DNA from: Jiella avicenniae
Lineage (GTDB): Bacteria > Pseudomonadota > Alphaproteobacteria > Rhizobiales > Rhizobiaceae
DNA: 64,000 nt
Direction of reading: 5' to 3'
Assembly: GCF_021390325.1 (NCBI RefSeq)
Contig: NZ_JAJUWU010000028.1
Coordinates: forward strand, 1 to 64,000
Within the stretch, counting starts at the first letter, position 1. Each line of letters opens with the position of its first letter. Position numbers and translations under genes: made by a program. Positions 1 to 8,590 of the stretch are shown here, in pieces. The notes below the pieces were generated by a model that worked only from the letters and a program-made list of their open reading frames with translations, had not been told where the DNA came from and ran no database searches.

Positions 1-2
1 AA

Positions 3-110
3 TCCTACGACGATATTCTCGATCACACCTGCAGGGCTTGGCGAAAGATCGAAACACAGCCGTGGCGCATCATGTCCATCGGCCTGCGAGAGTGGGCGCA
101 TGGGTTCTGA
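3..110 (+). pseudogene. IS630-family transposase, C-terminal end only
   Basis: The window opens inside a reading frame that ends at a TGA at 108-110. The 35 visible residues begin SYDDILDHTCRAW and end IGLREWAHGF. Both match the conserved C-terminus of IS630-type DDE transposases, where the same Ser-Tyr-Asp-Asp and Trp-Arg-Ile-Met-Ser-Ile-Gly segments occur. Everything upstream, including the catalytic DDE residues, lies outside the window, so I cannot tell whether the element is intact. It marks the left part of the window as mobile or accessory DNA next to a restriction gene. Confidence 0.75.
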
Positions 111-446
111 TCAATGAGAGTTGGTATAAGCCGATGAAATCGCTTTCTCTCCCACAAAGGGGAGAGAGGGCGCCCTTTCGCCTGCCGCCGCACACGAGAT
201 CGGCGCTGCTGACGGCGATGCCCCGATCCGCTGGAGGACGTGCACGGGCGTCAACTCTGCAGGATCCAGCGAGAGGCTGGACGCAGGCGGTTTCTGCTGG
301 CTTTGATGGGCCGAAAGGAGACCGTCCGCTTCTGAGCGGGATCGGCAGAAAGCCGCCACTCGGGTTTCGCCCCTTCGAAGACGCTCAAGTTCGGTGTTGG
401 CGTTCTCGAAAGCAGTCGTTTCTAAGTGGACGCGGCGGCTTCGGCT
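111..446. other. Gap without a recognisable gene
   Basis: This is the tail of the IS630 element and the stretch up to the restriction gene's stop codon. A perfect 8-bp stem with a 6-base loop (146-153 with 160-167) is the only clear structure. Its C-rich/G-rich arms resemble the dispersed palindromes elsewhere in the window, but the flanks do not match well. An open frame crosses the gap on the plus strand, but it has no recognisable protein features. Confidence 0.5.
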
Positions 447-1955
447 TCAATTTGTGTAATGAGCAGCACCGCCCGTAGCCGTCGCGGCGCGAATGAAGTC
501 GCCTTGCTTGTCCGAGAGGCCGAACGAAGCGAAGACCGCCTTATCCAAATCCCTCCGATAGACATTGATTTCACGGGCAGCGCGCCGACGCTCTCCCTCG
601 GTCTTCGCCGAAGTTTCGGCGGTCTGTGCGGCCAAGATTTTATCGACAATTCCTGCAATCTTGCTGCTAGCGGGGGGGATCGGAAAATCCTCCAAATGCT
701 TTTTGGTGTACCAAGGATGCAGCTTGTCATAGATGGAATATTTAGTTCGCAGGTACCACGCCCCGAGCGAACTGGCTGTCACACCCAAAACGAACTTCAG
801 TATTTCAATATCATTATTCTTCTCAATCGCGATGTACAGCGACTGGTCAACAGCTGCAGGCTCGATAATGAGAGCTGCTGACAGTATATTTCCAAGCGTC
901 TTCCGGAAAACGATTTTCGGATTTAAGATGTATTTTGGGTTTCGAGGTTCAGCCAGCCATTCGCCATATGAGATATATTTCCCAGAATGACGATACCTAC
1001 ACCAAAGGACATCGCGACCTCGCACTTCAGGGAGATACGTCGAATCCCTTTTGGTGGTAGAATGGTATGACCGTTCGTCTTTATCTCGTTTAGTCTGGGG
1101 GCCATGACCAAAAGCCGTTTTACCGTACCCGTCTGTCCGATAAGCGTGGATGCCCCTATTGAGATCGACAATCCGCTTCAGCCTTGGAAAGGTATCGAGG
1201 TGGGAGATTATGGCTTCCCCTGTTTTACTGTGACCGGGGTCTAGGATGCCGAGTCTGTTGATGTCTGCTACTGCTAGAGTGTTGACCAATCGTCCATCGG
1301 TCGGCGAAGAAAATTCGTAGATCGGTATTTCGGCGCCGGGCTTGCGGTTCTGCGCGACGAACACCGTATTCTCGATGTTTGCAGATCGGAAGACGTTGTA
1401 CTTGTATACGCATACGCGCTCAAGGTGCCACTCATTGACTAGAGCGGAGCGCATCTTTCCGAAACTGTCAGAATTCAGCCACGAGTCTGGAATGATGTAC
1501 CCCATAGCGCCCCCTTTGCGCAGAAGCGCGAGGCCACGTTCGATAAAATAAACGTAGAAATCCGTCTGATAGTTGGAGAAGGAATAGTAGGACTGGAAAT
1601 ATGCGCTGTATTCGCTTCCAGCGGAATAGAGGTACGGGGGATTGCCTATGACGCAATCGAATTTCGACCTCCTGAAGAATGGGAATTCGTCGTCCCAGTC
1701 AAAAATATTAAGCCGAATTTTATCATCCTCGGTTAGGAGTGATAGCGAATACGATTTGTAAAAATGGGAATCAATGAGAGAGTTTCCGCAACGGATATTT
1801 GCCCCGAGGTCGGGCAGAGCTCGCGTCTTGAACAGATCCATCTGTCGAGCAATGGTGTCGGCTTTCTCTCCTTCCAAGACCTTGAGAAGAAGCGACAGTT
1901 TTGTGACCTCTACCGCTTGCAAGTCGATGTCTACGCCGAAGATGTGGGTGGTCAA
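447..1955 (-). CDS. Type IIG restriction-modification enzyme, C-terminal half (frameshifted)
   Basis: This is the downstream half of an Eco57I-type fused restriction-methyltransferase. It begins with the fold expected just after SAM motif I (HIFGVDIDLQAVEVTK, the acidic motif II region). It carries the adenine-N6 methyltransferase catalytic motif NPPY at residues 105-108, then about 350 residues that resemble a TaqI-like target-recognition domain. The half has no SAM-binding motif I of its own; that sits in the overlapping frame upstream. It would therefore be inactive unless translated as one chain with 1952-3355. The listed start is simply the first usable codon after the frameshift, and no ribosome-binding site supports it. 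Confidence 0.8.
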   Translation of the reverse strand: MTTHIFGVDIDLQAVEVTKLSLLLKVLEGEKADTIARQMDLFKTRALPDLGANIRCGNSLIDSHFYKSYSLSLLTEDDKIRLNIFDWDDEFPFFRRSKFDCVIGNPPYLYSAGSEYSAYFQSYYSFSNYQTDFYVYFIERGLALLRKGGAMGYIIPDSWLNSDSFGKMRSALVNEWHLERVCVYKYNVFRSANIENTVFVAQNRKPGAEIPIYEFSSPTDGRLVNTLAVADINRLGILDPGHSKTGEAIISHLDTFPRLKRIVDLNRGIHAYRTDGYGKTAFGHGPQTKRDKDERSYHSTTKRDSTYLPEVRGRDVLWCRYRHSGKYISYGEWLAEPRNPKYILNPKIVFRKTLGNILSAALIIEPAAVDQSLYIAIEKNNDIEILKFVLGVTASSLGAWYLRTKYSIYDKLHPWYTKKHLEDFPIPPASSKIAGIVDKILAAQTAETSAKTEGERRRAAREINVYRRDLDKAVFASFGLSDKQGDFIRAATATGGAAHYTN

Positions 1956-3355
1956 GATGCGCCGACGCTCGGAAATTGTAAGCTGCCATTCGCCGGTTCC
2001 GACCGGGTACAGCTTTGGATTTTTTCCACTCGCGCCCTAGCGGGATTGTCCTTGATGTACTGCACCCGATACCAGTCCAACAGATATTGATACGCCTCGA
2101 TCAGGAAGGATCCCGATCCGCACGCGGGATCGATAATCCGAAGGGGAGCTTGATTGCGCATGCGCTTATCTAGGCCTGATATCTGCAGCGGCGTCTGATC
2201 AGCCAGCAGAGGATCCAGTGTATGACGCACTATGTATTTCGATATGTACGCTGGAGTGTAGTACACACCACCAGCTTTCTTAACCTCGGGCTTATCCTCG
2301 ATGATGGCAGTCCGGCCGGATAGGCGGATGACTTTCCCAAGAAAGCGCTCGTAAATCTGCCCCAGAATGTCGGCGGGCAGAACGGAAAATTCATACGGAC
2401 TGTCTGGGTAGTATAGGCCTGAAAGAATTGGCTTCAGAACCTTATCGTCAATGGTGAGAGCTAGCGTGAATTCATCGAGCGTTTCGGCAGATCCGTCGCC
2501 AGCGCGGAAGTGAAACAGGCCGGAGTTGTATCGGGTATCGGCTTGCTGGAATAAGGCTCCGAGCCGTCCATAGAGTCCCTTCCCTGCTGCGAGCTTCTGG
2601 AGCTGACCATAAGGCTCGATGCCGCGATCCTCGGCGATTCGAAGGAAGACGATCCGGTCAATGGTTTTCTGAATCGCAGTGTTTAGCTCTGTGAGCGATA
2701 GGTGAGGATTGCGTAGGGCAACGTTCCTCGCGAGAGCGGATCGCCAGCTTTCGATCTCAGCGAGGAAGGCATCGTCTACCTCGGCCGTGCCGCGCTTTCG
2801 CTTGTTGTCATCCGCATATTTGTCGAACGAGCCTTTGAGTATCGAGTCGCGTGAAAAGATCGCCGCGATCTCATCCCACTTTTCTACATACTGATCGAAG
2901 GTGTAATAGGCGACGCGGGCGACACTCGCCTTGTCACCCTTTTCGGGTTTGACTCGGCAATCGTAAACGGCGAATTCTTCAAAATCGGTCAGAATGGACA
3001 GCGGCAACTTTGCGCTCCAAGCATAGCGGCGAAGCTGAAATGCCGGAGATATATCGGACTTAATGTTGACCGAAGGTTTCTTGGCTTCAAGGAAAAACTT
3101 CCGGGTGCCGCCTATCCGGAACGCATAGTCTGGGGCTTTTGTATTGCCTCCGATCTTGATGGCGTCCTCATGGACGACATCTTTATACGCTTCCGCCCAA
3201 CCTTGCTCGTTATCGATGTCCCATCCTAAAGCCTTGCAGAGGGGATCTACAAACTCGCGGCGGAGCTGAGTTTCGTTGTAGGTAGGTGCCTTGTATGCGT
3301 CTTTATGTGATTCAAAGCGTTCAACGAGATCGACAATCGTCTTTGGAGCGGGCAT
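1952..3355 (-). CDS. Type IIG restriction-modification enzyme, N-terminal half (frameshifted)
   Basis: This 467-residue frame starts at an ATG and carries an HsdR_N-like nuclease domain. A PD-(D/E)XK signature is visible as APDY (Asp76) followed by FFLEAKK (Glu90, Lys92). A helical linker follows, then the SAM-binding motif I DPACGSGSF at about residue 409. The frame then leaves the family and ends with about 25 unrelated residues, because the NPPY motif continues in a different frame at 447-1955. Joined, the two halves give about 969 residues, a normal size for a single-chain type IIG enzyme that cuts and methylates. It lies beside an IS630 fragment, which fits an acquired defence gene. Confidence 0.85.
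   Translation of the reverse strand: MPAPKTIVDLVERFESHKDAYKAPTYNETQLRREFVDPLCKALGWDIDNEQGWAEAYKDVVHEDAIKIGGNTKAPDYAFRIGGTRKFFLEAKKPSVNIKSDISPAFQLRRYAWSAKLPLSILTDFEEFAVYDCRVKPEKGDKASVARVAYYTFDQYVEKWDEIAAIFSRDSILKGSFDKYADDNKRKRGTAEVDDAFLAEIESWRSALARNVALRNPHLSLTELNTAIQKTIDRIVFLRIAEDRGIEPYGQLQKLAAGKGLYGRLGALFQQADTRYNSGLFHFRAGDGSAETLDEFTLALTIDDKVLKPILSGLYYPDSPYEFSVLPADILGQIYERFLGKVIRLSGRTAIIEDKPEVKKAGGVYYTPAYISKYIVRHTLDPLLADQTPLQISGLDKRMRNQAPLRIIDPACGSGSFLIEAYQYLLDWYRVQYIKDNPARARVEKIQSCTRSEPANGSLQFPSVGAS
2020..2025 (-). other. Frameshift site in a six-base A tract of the restriction gene
   Basis: On the coding strand this is a run of six A after GTGG. Reading through with six A gives ...VEKIQSCTRS and then off-family residues. 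Adding one A restores ...VEKNPKLYPVGTGEWQLT, which continues straight into the methyltransferase half. The break is thus a one-base deletion relative to an intact gene. It may be a real inactivating mutation, a slippage-prone tract or a sequencing error. Confidence 0.8.
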
Positions 3356-3789
3356 CGTTACCTATATAAGGTTATGAGTGAGGCAAAGCAGTTCGATCAT
3401 ATCTGCTTTGGGCTGAAAGACCTAGCCGGACGCGAGGCGATGGCGGCAGCTTCCGCGAGCCTATTTTCCGGAAGCGGGCCGACGGGTTTCCGCCCATCCT
3501 GGTCGTTCCAAAATAGCCCTGCGCATCCTTCATAGCAAATGTCCGCTTTCGAGTGGCAGACACGTCTATCAGAATGACCGAGATGGGCGCATAGCCGTCG
3601 GTCAGCAAGCCCACGCGCCAACGCCCGCCTTCCGTATTCCCGGCCGCGGTGAGCTACGGCCTCTTCCTTTTCCCCGGCGCGAAGCTGCCGGCCCCGCGCA
3701 CCACTCACGGCGTATCGATCCCATAGCACCCCCCCTCATCAACCAAACGCACCCTTCCACCCTCCAACAATCCCTGTATACTCGCAGCC
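3356..3789. other. Gap between the restriction gene and arsR
   Basis: No recognisable gene. A minus-strand open frame (3397-3729) is rich in Arg, Ala and Gly. An overlapping shifted frame (3372-3614) reads LLTDGYAPISVILIDV and looks more protein-like for about 40 residues. Together they could be a decayed gene remnant, but I cannot identify it. The last bases hold TATACT at 3777-3782, only 8 bases before the arsR ATG, a possible -10 box for a nearly leaderless transcript. Confidence 0.4.
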
Positions 3790-4206
3790 ATGGAAGACAC
3801 TTACGCCGTCACCGCCCTGGCCGCCCTCGCCCATGCCGACCGCCTGCGGGCGTTTCGCCTGCTGGTGAAGGCCGGGCCGGGCGGACTGCCGTCGGGGGAG
3901 ATCGCCGTGCGGCTGACGATCATGCCGACGCGGATGAGTTTTCATCTGGCGGGGCTCGACCGGTCCGGCCTCGTCCATTCCTGGCGCGAGGGCCGGCAGG
4001 TCCGCTATGCGGTGCGCTTTACGGCGATGCGGGCGCTGCTGGCCTTTCTGGCGGAGGACTGCTGCGACGGGCATCCGGAGATCTGCGGCCCCGAGATCGG
4101 CGAGATGGCCGCCGGCGGCTGCGGGGGCCGCCCGGCGGACGCCGGAACGACGAGCGCGCCGCGCCCCGCAGCGGCGAAGCCGCGACCGGTCGGGGCCAAG
4201 CCTTGA
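3790..4206 (+). CDS. arsR: ArsR-family arsenite-responsive repressor
   Basis: This 138-residue winged-helix regulator resembles ArsR through about residue 110 (ALAHADRLRAFRLLV, then MSFHLAGLDRSGLV as the recognition helix region). It lacks the classic ELCVCDL metal site in the DNA-binding helix. It has Cys91-Cys92 and Cys99 near the end of the dimerisation region, like the C-terminal three-cysteine arsenite site described for Acidithiobacillus ferrooxidans ArsR. The last 30 residues are Ala/Arg/Pro-rich and probably disordered. It is the first gene of arsR-aqpS-arsC-arsH, and its TGA overlaps the next start. It is expected to repress its own operon until arsenite binds. Confidence 0.88.
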   Translation: MEDTYAVTALAALAHADRLRAFRLLVKAGPGGLPSGEIAVRLTIMPTRMSFHLAGLDRSGLVHSWREGRQVRYAVRFTAMRALLAFLAEDCCDGHPEICGPEIGEMAAGGCGGRPADAGTTSAPRPAAAKPRPVGAKP

Positions 4207-4940
4207 GCGGGCCGCCGCCCTTCGATCTGCCCCGCCGGCTCGTCGCCGAGGCGCTCGGCACCGCGCTGCTCGTCGCGACGGTGGTCGGCTCGGGGATCAT
4301 GGCCGAGCGGCTGACGGACGACACGGCGCTGGCCCTCCTCGGCAACACTTTGCCGACCGGGGCGATCCTCGTCGTCTTGATCACCATTTTCGGGCCGATC
4401 TCCGGCGCTCACTTCAACCCGGCGGTGACGCTTGCCGTGTTCCTGCGCGGGGCGACCCGCCGGCGCATCGCCGGCCTCTATGTCGCCGCGCAGATCGCCG
4501 GCGGGCTCGCCGGCACGGTCGCCGCCCATCTGATGTTCGATCTTTCGCCGCTGGCGCTCGCCACCCACCCCCGCACCGGGCCGGCGCAATGGGGAGCGGA
4601 GGTCCTCGCCACCTTCGGCCTCGTCGGCGTCATCCTCGGCGGTCTGCGCTTCAACGGGCCGGCGATCCCCTGGCTGGTCGGCCTCTACATCAGCGCCGCC
4701 TACTGGTTCACCGCCTCGACGAGCTTCGCCAATCCGGCGGTCGCCGTCGCAAGAGCCTTCACCGACACGTTTTCCGGCATCCGGCCGCTCGACGTGCCGG
4801 CCTTCATTGTCGCCGAATGCCTTGGCGCGGCCCTCGCCACCGCGCTATTTGGCTGGCTGCTCGATCCCGGCCCGCGGCCGACCCTCCGCGAGGCCCTCAG
4901 CGCCGACCGATCCGCCACTCGAAACGAGAGCGCCCGATGA
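4203..4940 (+). CDS. aqpS: Arsenite-conducting aquaglyceroporin
   Basis: This 245-residue MIP-family channel has the two half-helix signatures GAHFNPAVTLAVF and TSFANPAVAVAR and about six membrane segments. In the Sinorhizobium meliloti ars operon the same channel replaces an ArsB/Acr3 pump: ArsC reduces arsenate in the cytoplasm and the arsenite runs out through AqpS down its gradient. The position here, between arsR and arsC, is the same. Translation starts at TTG (4203), overlapping the arsR stop, which implies coupling. I see no arsB or acr3 in the window. Confidence 0.9.
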   Translation: MSGPPPFDLPRRLVAEALGTALLVATVVGSGIMAERLTDDTALALLGNTLPTGAILVVLITIFGPISGAHFNPAVTLAVFLRGATRRRIAGLYVAAQIAGGLAGTVAAHLMFDLSPLALATHPRTGPAQWGAEVLATFGLVGVILGGLRFNGPAIPWLVGLYISAAYWFTASTSFANPAVAVARAFTDTFSGIRPLDVPAFIVAECLGAALATALFGWLLDPGPRPTLREALSADRSATRNESAR

Positions 4941-5344
4941 CCGTCACGATCTACCACAACCCGCAATGCGGCACCTCGCGCAACACGCTGGCGATGATCC
5001 GCCAGTCCGGCGAGGAGCCGCAGGTGATCGAGTATCTGAAGACCCCGCCGAGCCGCGAGACGCTGATCGAACTGCTCGACATGATGGGCATGAAGCCGCG
5101 CGATCTCCTGCGCGAAAAGGGCACGCCCTATCACGAGCTCGGCCTCGACGACGACAAGCTCTCGGACGAGGAGCTGCTCCAGGCGATGATGGAGCACCCG
5201 ATCCTGATCAACCGGCCGATCGTCGTCACCGACAAGGGCGTGCGTCTCTGCCGTCCCTCCGAAAAGGTGCTGGAGATCCTGCCGAACCCCGACATCGGAT
5301 CCTTCACCAAGGAGGACGGCGAGGTCGTCCCCGCCGCCCACTGA
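4937..5344 (+). CDS. arsC: Arsenate reductase, glutaredoxin-dependent type
   Basis: This 135-residue protein has the ArsC thioredoxin-like fold. It begins [14 protein letters not shown], with the catalytic Cys at about residue 11, and keeps the arginines that hold arsenate (LINRPIV and RLCRPSEKV). It reduces arsenate to arsenite using glutathione and glutaredoxin. Its ATG overlaps the end of aqpS by four bases. Family members are about 115-141 residues, so it looks complete. It supplies the arsenite that AqpS releases. Confidence 0.93.
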   Translation: MTVTIYHNPQCGTSRNTLAMIRQSGEEPQVIEYLKTPPSRETLIELLDMMGMKPRDLLREKGTPYHELGLDDDKLSDEELLQAMMEHPILINRPIVVTDKGVRLCRPSEKVLEILPNPDIGSFTKEDGEVVPAAH

Positions 5345-5375
5345 CGAACCGGCCCCTGGCCGCTCGCCATCGACG

Positions 5376-6113
5376 ATGAACGAACGTTTGCCCCGGATGC
5401 CGCTTTCGGACCTGCCCAATCTCGTCGAGGGCGCCCTCGCGCCCGTCGACCCGGCGCTCTACGGGGCGCCTGGCGATCCGGGCCATGCGCCCCGGATGCT
5501 GATCCTCTACGGCTCCCTGCGCGAGCGGTCCTATTCGCGTTTCGCCGCCGAGGAGGCCGGCCGCCTCCTGACCTTCCTCGGCTGCGCGGTGAAGACCTTC
5601 GACCCGCGCGGCCTGCCGCTGCCCGATGCCGCCGGGGCCGACGATCCGAAGGTCGCCGAGCTGCGCGATCTCGCGACATGGTCGGAGGGCATGGTCTGGG
5701 TCAGCCCCGAGCGGCACGGGGCGATGACCGGCATCATGAAGGCGCAGATCGACTGGATCCCGCTGTCGCAGGGCGCGGTCCGCCCGACCCAGGGCAAGAC
5801 GCTGGCGGTCATGCAGGTCTGCGGCGGCTCCCAGAGCTTCAACGCGGTCAACCAGCTGCGCATCCTCGGCCGCTGGATGCGGATGGTGACGATCCCCAAC
5901 CAGTCCTCCGTCGCGAAGGCCTTCGCCGAGTTCGACGAGGCCGGCCGGATGAAGCCGTCGGCCTATTACGCACGCATCGTCGACGTCTGCGAGGAACTCG
6001 TCAAATTCACCTACATGACGCGGGGCCGCTCGGCCGCCCTCACCGACCGCTATTCCGAGCGGGTCGAGACCGCGGCGGAATTGTCGAAACGGGTGAACCA
6101 GCGGGCGATCTGA
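5376..6113 (+). CDS. arsH: ArsH, NADPH-dependent FMN oxidoreductase
   Basis: This 245-residue flavodoxin-like protein has the ArsH phosphate-binding loop [13 protein letters not shown] and the later [15 protein letters not shown] segment typical of the family. ArsH proteins oxidise trivalent organoarsenicals to less toxic pentavalent forms and can reduce quinones and azo dyes. It is the fourth gene of the ars operon, 31 bases after arsC. With AqpS and ArsC it covers both inorganic and methylated arsenic. No arsM methylase gene is visible nearby. Confidence 0.92.
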   Translation: MNERLPRMPLSDLPNLVEGALAPVDPALYGAPGDPGHAPRMLILYGSLRERSYSRFAAEEAGRLLTFLGCAVKTFDPRGLPLPDAAGADDPKVAELRDLATWSEGMVWVSPERHGAMTGIMKAQIDWIPLSQGAVRPTQGKTLAVMQVCGGSQSFNAVNQLRILGRWMRMVTIPNQSSVAKAFAEFDEAGRMKPSAYYARIVDVCEELVKFTYMTRGRSAALTDRYSERVETAAELSKRVNQRAI

Positions 6114-6205
6114 GTCGCGCGGACGAGCATCGTCGCCGTTCCCTCCTGCCGATCGGCGGCGACGGCCACTCTTTGCAAACCCGCCAAAGCTGCTATGGCA
6201 CCCGC

Positions 6206-7132
6206 GTGACAAAGATCGATCCGTCTCTTCCGCTCCGCAGTGCCGTCTACGGTTCGCCCCCCGCCGATCTCGTGGAGGTGCCGGAGGGCGCCGTGCAGCT
6301 CTCCCCGCTGCGCCCCGGCGCCGAGGCGCTGGAGCGCCTGCCCGACGCCGCCTTGGACACGATCGCCGTCGCGGCGCCGCCCGGCGCGATCGAACGGCGC
6401 TTCGTCCTCGCCCATGCCCTGCGGGCGCTCGCCGCCGGCGGCGCGCTGACCGTCTCGGCGCCGAAGGCCAAGGGCGGCCAGCGCCTGCGCGCCGAGCTGG
6501 AGGCTTTCGGTTGCGACGTCGCCGAGCGCTTCAAGGCCCGGCACCGCATCTGCAGCGTCCGGCGCCCGGACGCCCCGCACGGCCTTGCCGAGGCGATCGC
6601 CGAGGGCTCGCCCGTCACGCTGGAGGAGACCGGCCTTCGCTCGCAGCCCGGCATCTTCTCGTGGAACCGCGTCGATCCGGGATCCTCGCTGCTCCGGCGC
6701 CATCTGCCGCCCCTTTCGGGACGGGGCGCCGACCTCGGCGCCGGGCTCGGCGTCCTGTCCCTGACCGTGCTGGAATCGCCGAACGTCGAATCTCTGACGC
6801 TGGTCGAGATCGATCGCCGCGCCGCCGAGGCGGCGAAGATGAACGTCGCCGATCCGCGGGCGCGCTTCCTGTGGTGCGACGTCCGTCAGGCGGCGCTCAC
6901 CGATCTCGACTTCGCCGTCTCGAACCCGCCCTTTCACGCCGAGGGGATCGAGGATCGCGGGCTCGGCCAGGCCTTCATCGTCGCCGCCGGCCGGATGCTC
7001 CGCCGCTCCGGCACGCTCCATCTCGTCGCCAACCGCCACATGCCCTACGAAGAGGTGCTGCGCGGGACGTTCCGGACCGTGACGACGCTGGCGGACGTGG
7101 CCGGCTACAAGATCTTCGAGGCGCGCAAATGA
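6206..7132 (+). CDS. Class I SAM-dependent methyltransferase, RsmC-like
   Basis: This 308-residue protein has a poorly conserved N-terminal half and a C-terminal Rossmann methyltransferase with ADLGAGLGVLS (motif I) and AVSNPPFHAEG (motif IV). The NPPF motif and the duplicated architecture are those of the RsmC/RlmG group that methylates guanine N2 in ribosomal RNA, so a rRNA target is likely but unproven. I chose the GTG at 6206. The frame stays open upstream, but that sequence lies antisense to and within arsH. The stop overlaps the next gene, a pseudouridine synthase, which supports an RNA-modification pair. Confidence 0.8.
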   Translation: MTKIDPSLPLRSAVYGSPPADLVEVPEGAVQLSPLRPGAEALERLPDAALDTIAVAAPPGAIERRFVLAHALRALAAGGALTVSAPKAKGGQRLRAELEAFGCDVAERFKARHRICSVRRPDAPHGLAEAIAEGSPVTLEETGLRSQPGIFSWNRVDPGSSLLRRHLPPLSGRGADLGAGLGVLSLTVLESPNVESLTLVEIDRRAAEAAKMNVADPRARFLWCDVRQAALTDLDFAVSNPPFHAEGIEDRGLGQAFIVAAGRMLRRSGTLHLVANRHMPYEEVLRGTFRTVTTLADVAGYKIFEARK

Positions 7133-7878
7133 AGACGCCGACCGCCCGTCTCGACAAGCTGCTGGCCAATCTCGGCTACGCCTCCCGGCGCGAGATCCAG
7201 CTCCTGGCCAGGAACGGCCACATCCGGCTCGACGGCGCCCCGATCCCCCGCGCCGATACCCGGATCGCGCTGACGCCCGACCTCGAATCCCGACTGGTGG
7301 TCGACGGCGAGGCGCTCGATCCGTTGCCGGGCGTCGCCTTGATGGTGAACAAGCCGCTCGGCGTCACCTGCTCGCACAAGGAGGCGGGACCGCTCGTCTA
7401 CGATCTCCTGCCGGCCCGCTGGCGGCGGCGCGATCCCGCCATCTCGACGGTCGGCCGGCTGGACAAGGAGACCTCCGGCCTGTTGCTGATGACCGACGAC
7501 GGCGCGCTCCTCCATCGCATCATCTCGCCGAAGCGCCACGTCGCCAAGCGCTACCGCGCCCATCTCGCTCGGCCTTTGACCGGAGCCGAGACCGCGCTCT
7601 TCGCCTCCGGCACGCTGATGCTGGAAGGGGAAGACAAGCCGCTCGCTCCTGCGGTGCTCGAGATCCTCGGCCCGCAGGACGCGATCCTTAAGGTCTACGA
7701 AGGCCGCTATCATCAGGTCCGCCGGATGTTCGCGGCGGCGGGCAACCATGTCGAGACGCTGCACCGGGAGTCCATCGGCGGCCTCACCCTGCCGTCCGAC
7801 CTCGAGCCGGGCGCGATCCGCCGCCTCGGCGAGGCCGATCTCGCCGCGATCTTCGCCGAGGCGGGCAGCGGCGGCTGA
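7129..7878 (+). CDS. Pseudouridine synthase, RsuA/RluB family
   Basis: This 249-residue protein has an N-terminal S4 RNA-binding domain (RLDKLLANLGYASRREI) and the catalytic loop STVGRLDKETSGLLL with the essential Asp. It ends with the YEGRYHQVRRMF motif shared by the family. RsuA itself converts U516 in 16S rRNA; the length fits RsuA better than RluB. The ATG overlaps the stop of the upstream methyltransferase by four bases, so the two are probably translated together. Confidence 0.88.
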   Translation: MKTPTARLDKLLANLGYASRREIQLLARNGHIRLDGAPIPRADTRIALTPDLESRLVVDGEALDPLPGVALMVNKPLGVTCSHKEAGPLVYDLLPARWRRRDPAISTVGRLDKETSGLLLMTDDGALLHRIISPKRHVAKRYRAHLARPLTGAETALFASGTLMLEGEDKPLAPAVLEILGPQDAILKVYEGRYHQVRRMFAAAGNHVETLHRESIGGLTLPSDLEPGAIRRLGEADLAAIFAEAGSGG

Positions 7879-8097
7879 CGGCAGGCGACCGGGGCACAGC
7901 GCCCTCTTCCGGACGGCACGACCGAGATCCCGGCCCACCTTGCCGGTCCTCACGCGCCCGGCCGGGCAGACGGCTTCGCCCTCATGGCCGCCGCGATGCG
8001 ACCATGGGGCAGAGTCGCGGTGGTTTGACCATGGGTTCCCACCCTATATCATCACCATTGGTTGCGTTTCGTGGAAACAGCGTGGGAGGAGCGTTCG

Positions 8098-8562
8098 ATG
8101 AGCGTCGCATTCGTCAAGGAACCGAACGAGGATCAGGTCGAAGGGCTGCCGGAGCGCGACCTCGGGACGGACCCGAACTTCGTCACGAAACGCGGCCTCG
8201 AAATGCTCGACGCGGAGATCGCCAAAGCCGAAGCTTCGCTCGAAGAGGCGCGGACGGCGAACGACAAGATCGCCCTCGCGATGATCAACCGCGACCTCAG
8301 ATACTGGCGCGCCCGCCGCTCCACCGCCCAGCTCACCGTTCCCCAGGCGGGCAGCGAGGTCGTCCAGTTCGGCGACCGCGTCGAGATCAGGCGCCCGAAC
8401 GGAAAGGTTCAGAGCTACCGGATCGTCGGGATCGACGAGGCGGACCCTGAAGAGGGCCTGATCTCCTACCTGTCGCCTCTCGCCCGCCAGCTCGTCGGCA
8501 AGGAGGAAGGAGACACCGTCCGGGCCGGTGCCACCGAGGCGGAGATCGTGTCGATCGGCTGA
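8098..8562 (+). CDS. GreA/GreB-family transcription elongation factor-like protein
   Basis: This 154-residue protein has an N-terminal helical segment rich in Glu and Ala (about residues 35-75), which would form the coiled-coil finger. A C-terminal FKBP-like domain follows, with GDRVEI, YRIVGIDEADPEEGLISY and SPLARQLVGKEEGD, the usual GreA/GreB signature. Gre factors enter the RNA polymerase secondary channel and restart backtracked complexes. Because the finger tip is not the standard sequence, it may instead be a Gre-like anti-factor. The start was chosen for the GGAGGA site at 8085-8090. An earlier in-frame ATG at 8062 has no such site. Confidence 0.8.
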   Translation: MSVAFVKEPNEDQVEGLPERDLGTDPNFVTKRGLEMLDAEIAKAEASLEEARTANDKIALAMINRDLRYWRARRSTAQLTVPQAGSEVVQFGDRVEIRRPNGKVQSYRIVGIDEADPEEGLISYLSPLARQLVGKEEGDTVRAGATEAEIVSIG

Positions 8563-8590
8563 GGGGACGTGATCGCGGCGCCCCTGCCGC

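Noticed and set aside
3397-3729. A 110-codon minus-strand frame before arsR
   Set aside because: Arg/Ala/Gly-rich, and an overlapping frame looks no better for long. I could not match it to any family, so it is described only as a possible remnant.
5678-6205. An N-terminal extension of the methyltransferase
   Set aside because: The open frame upstream runs inside arsH and carries no methyltransferase-family sequence; the GTG at 6206 gives a complete protein.
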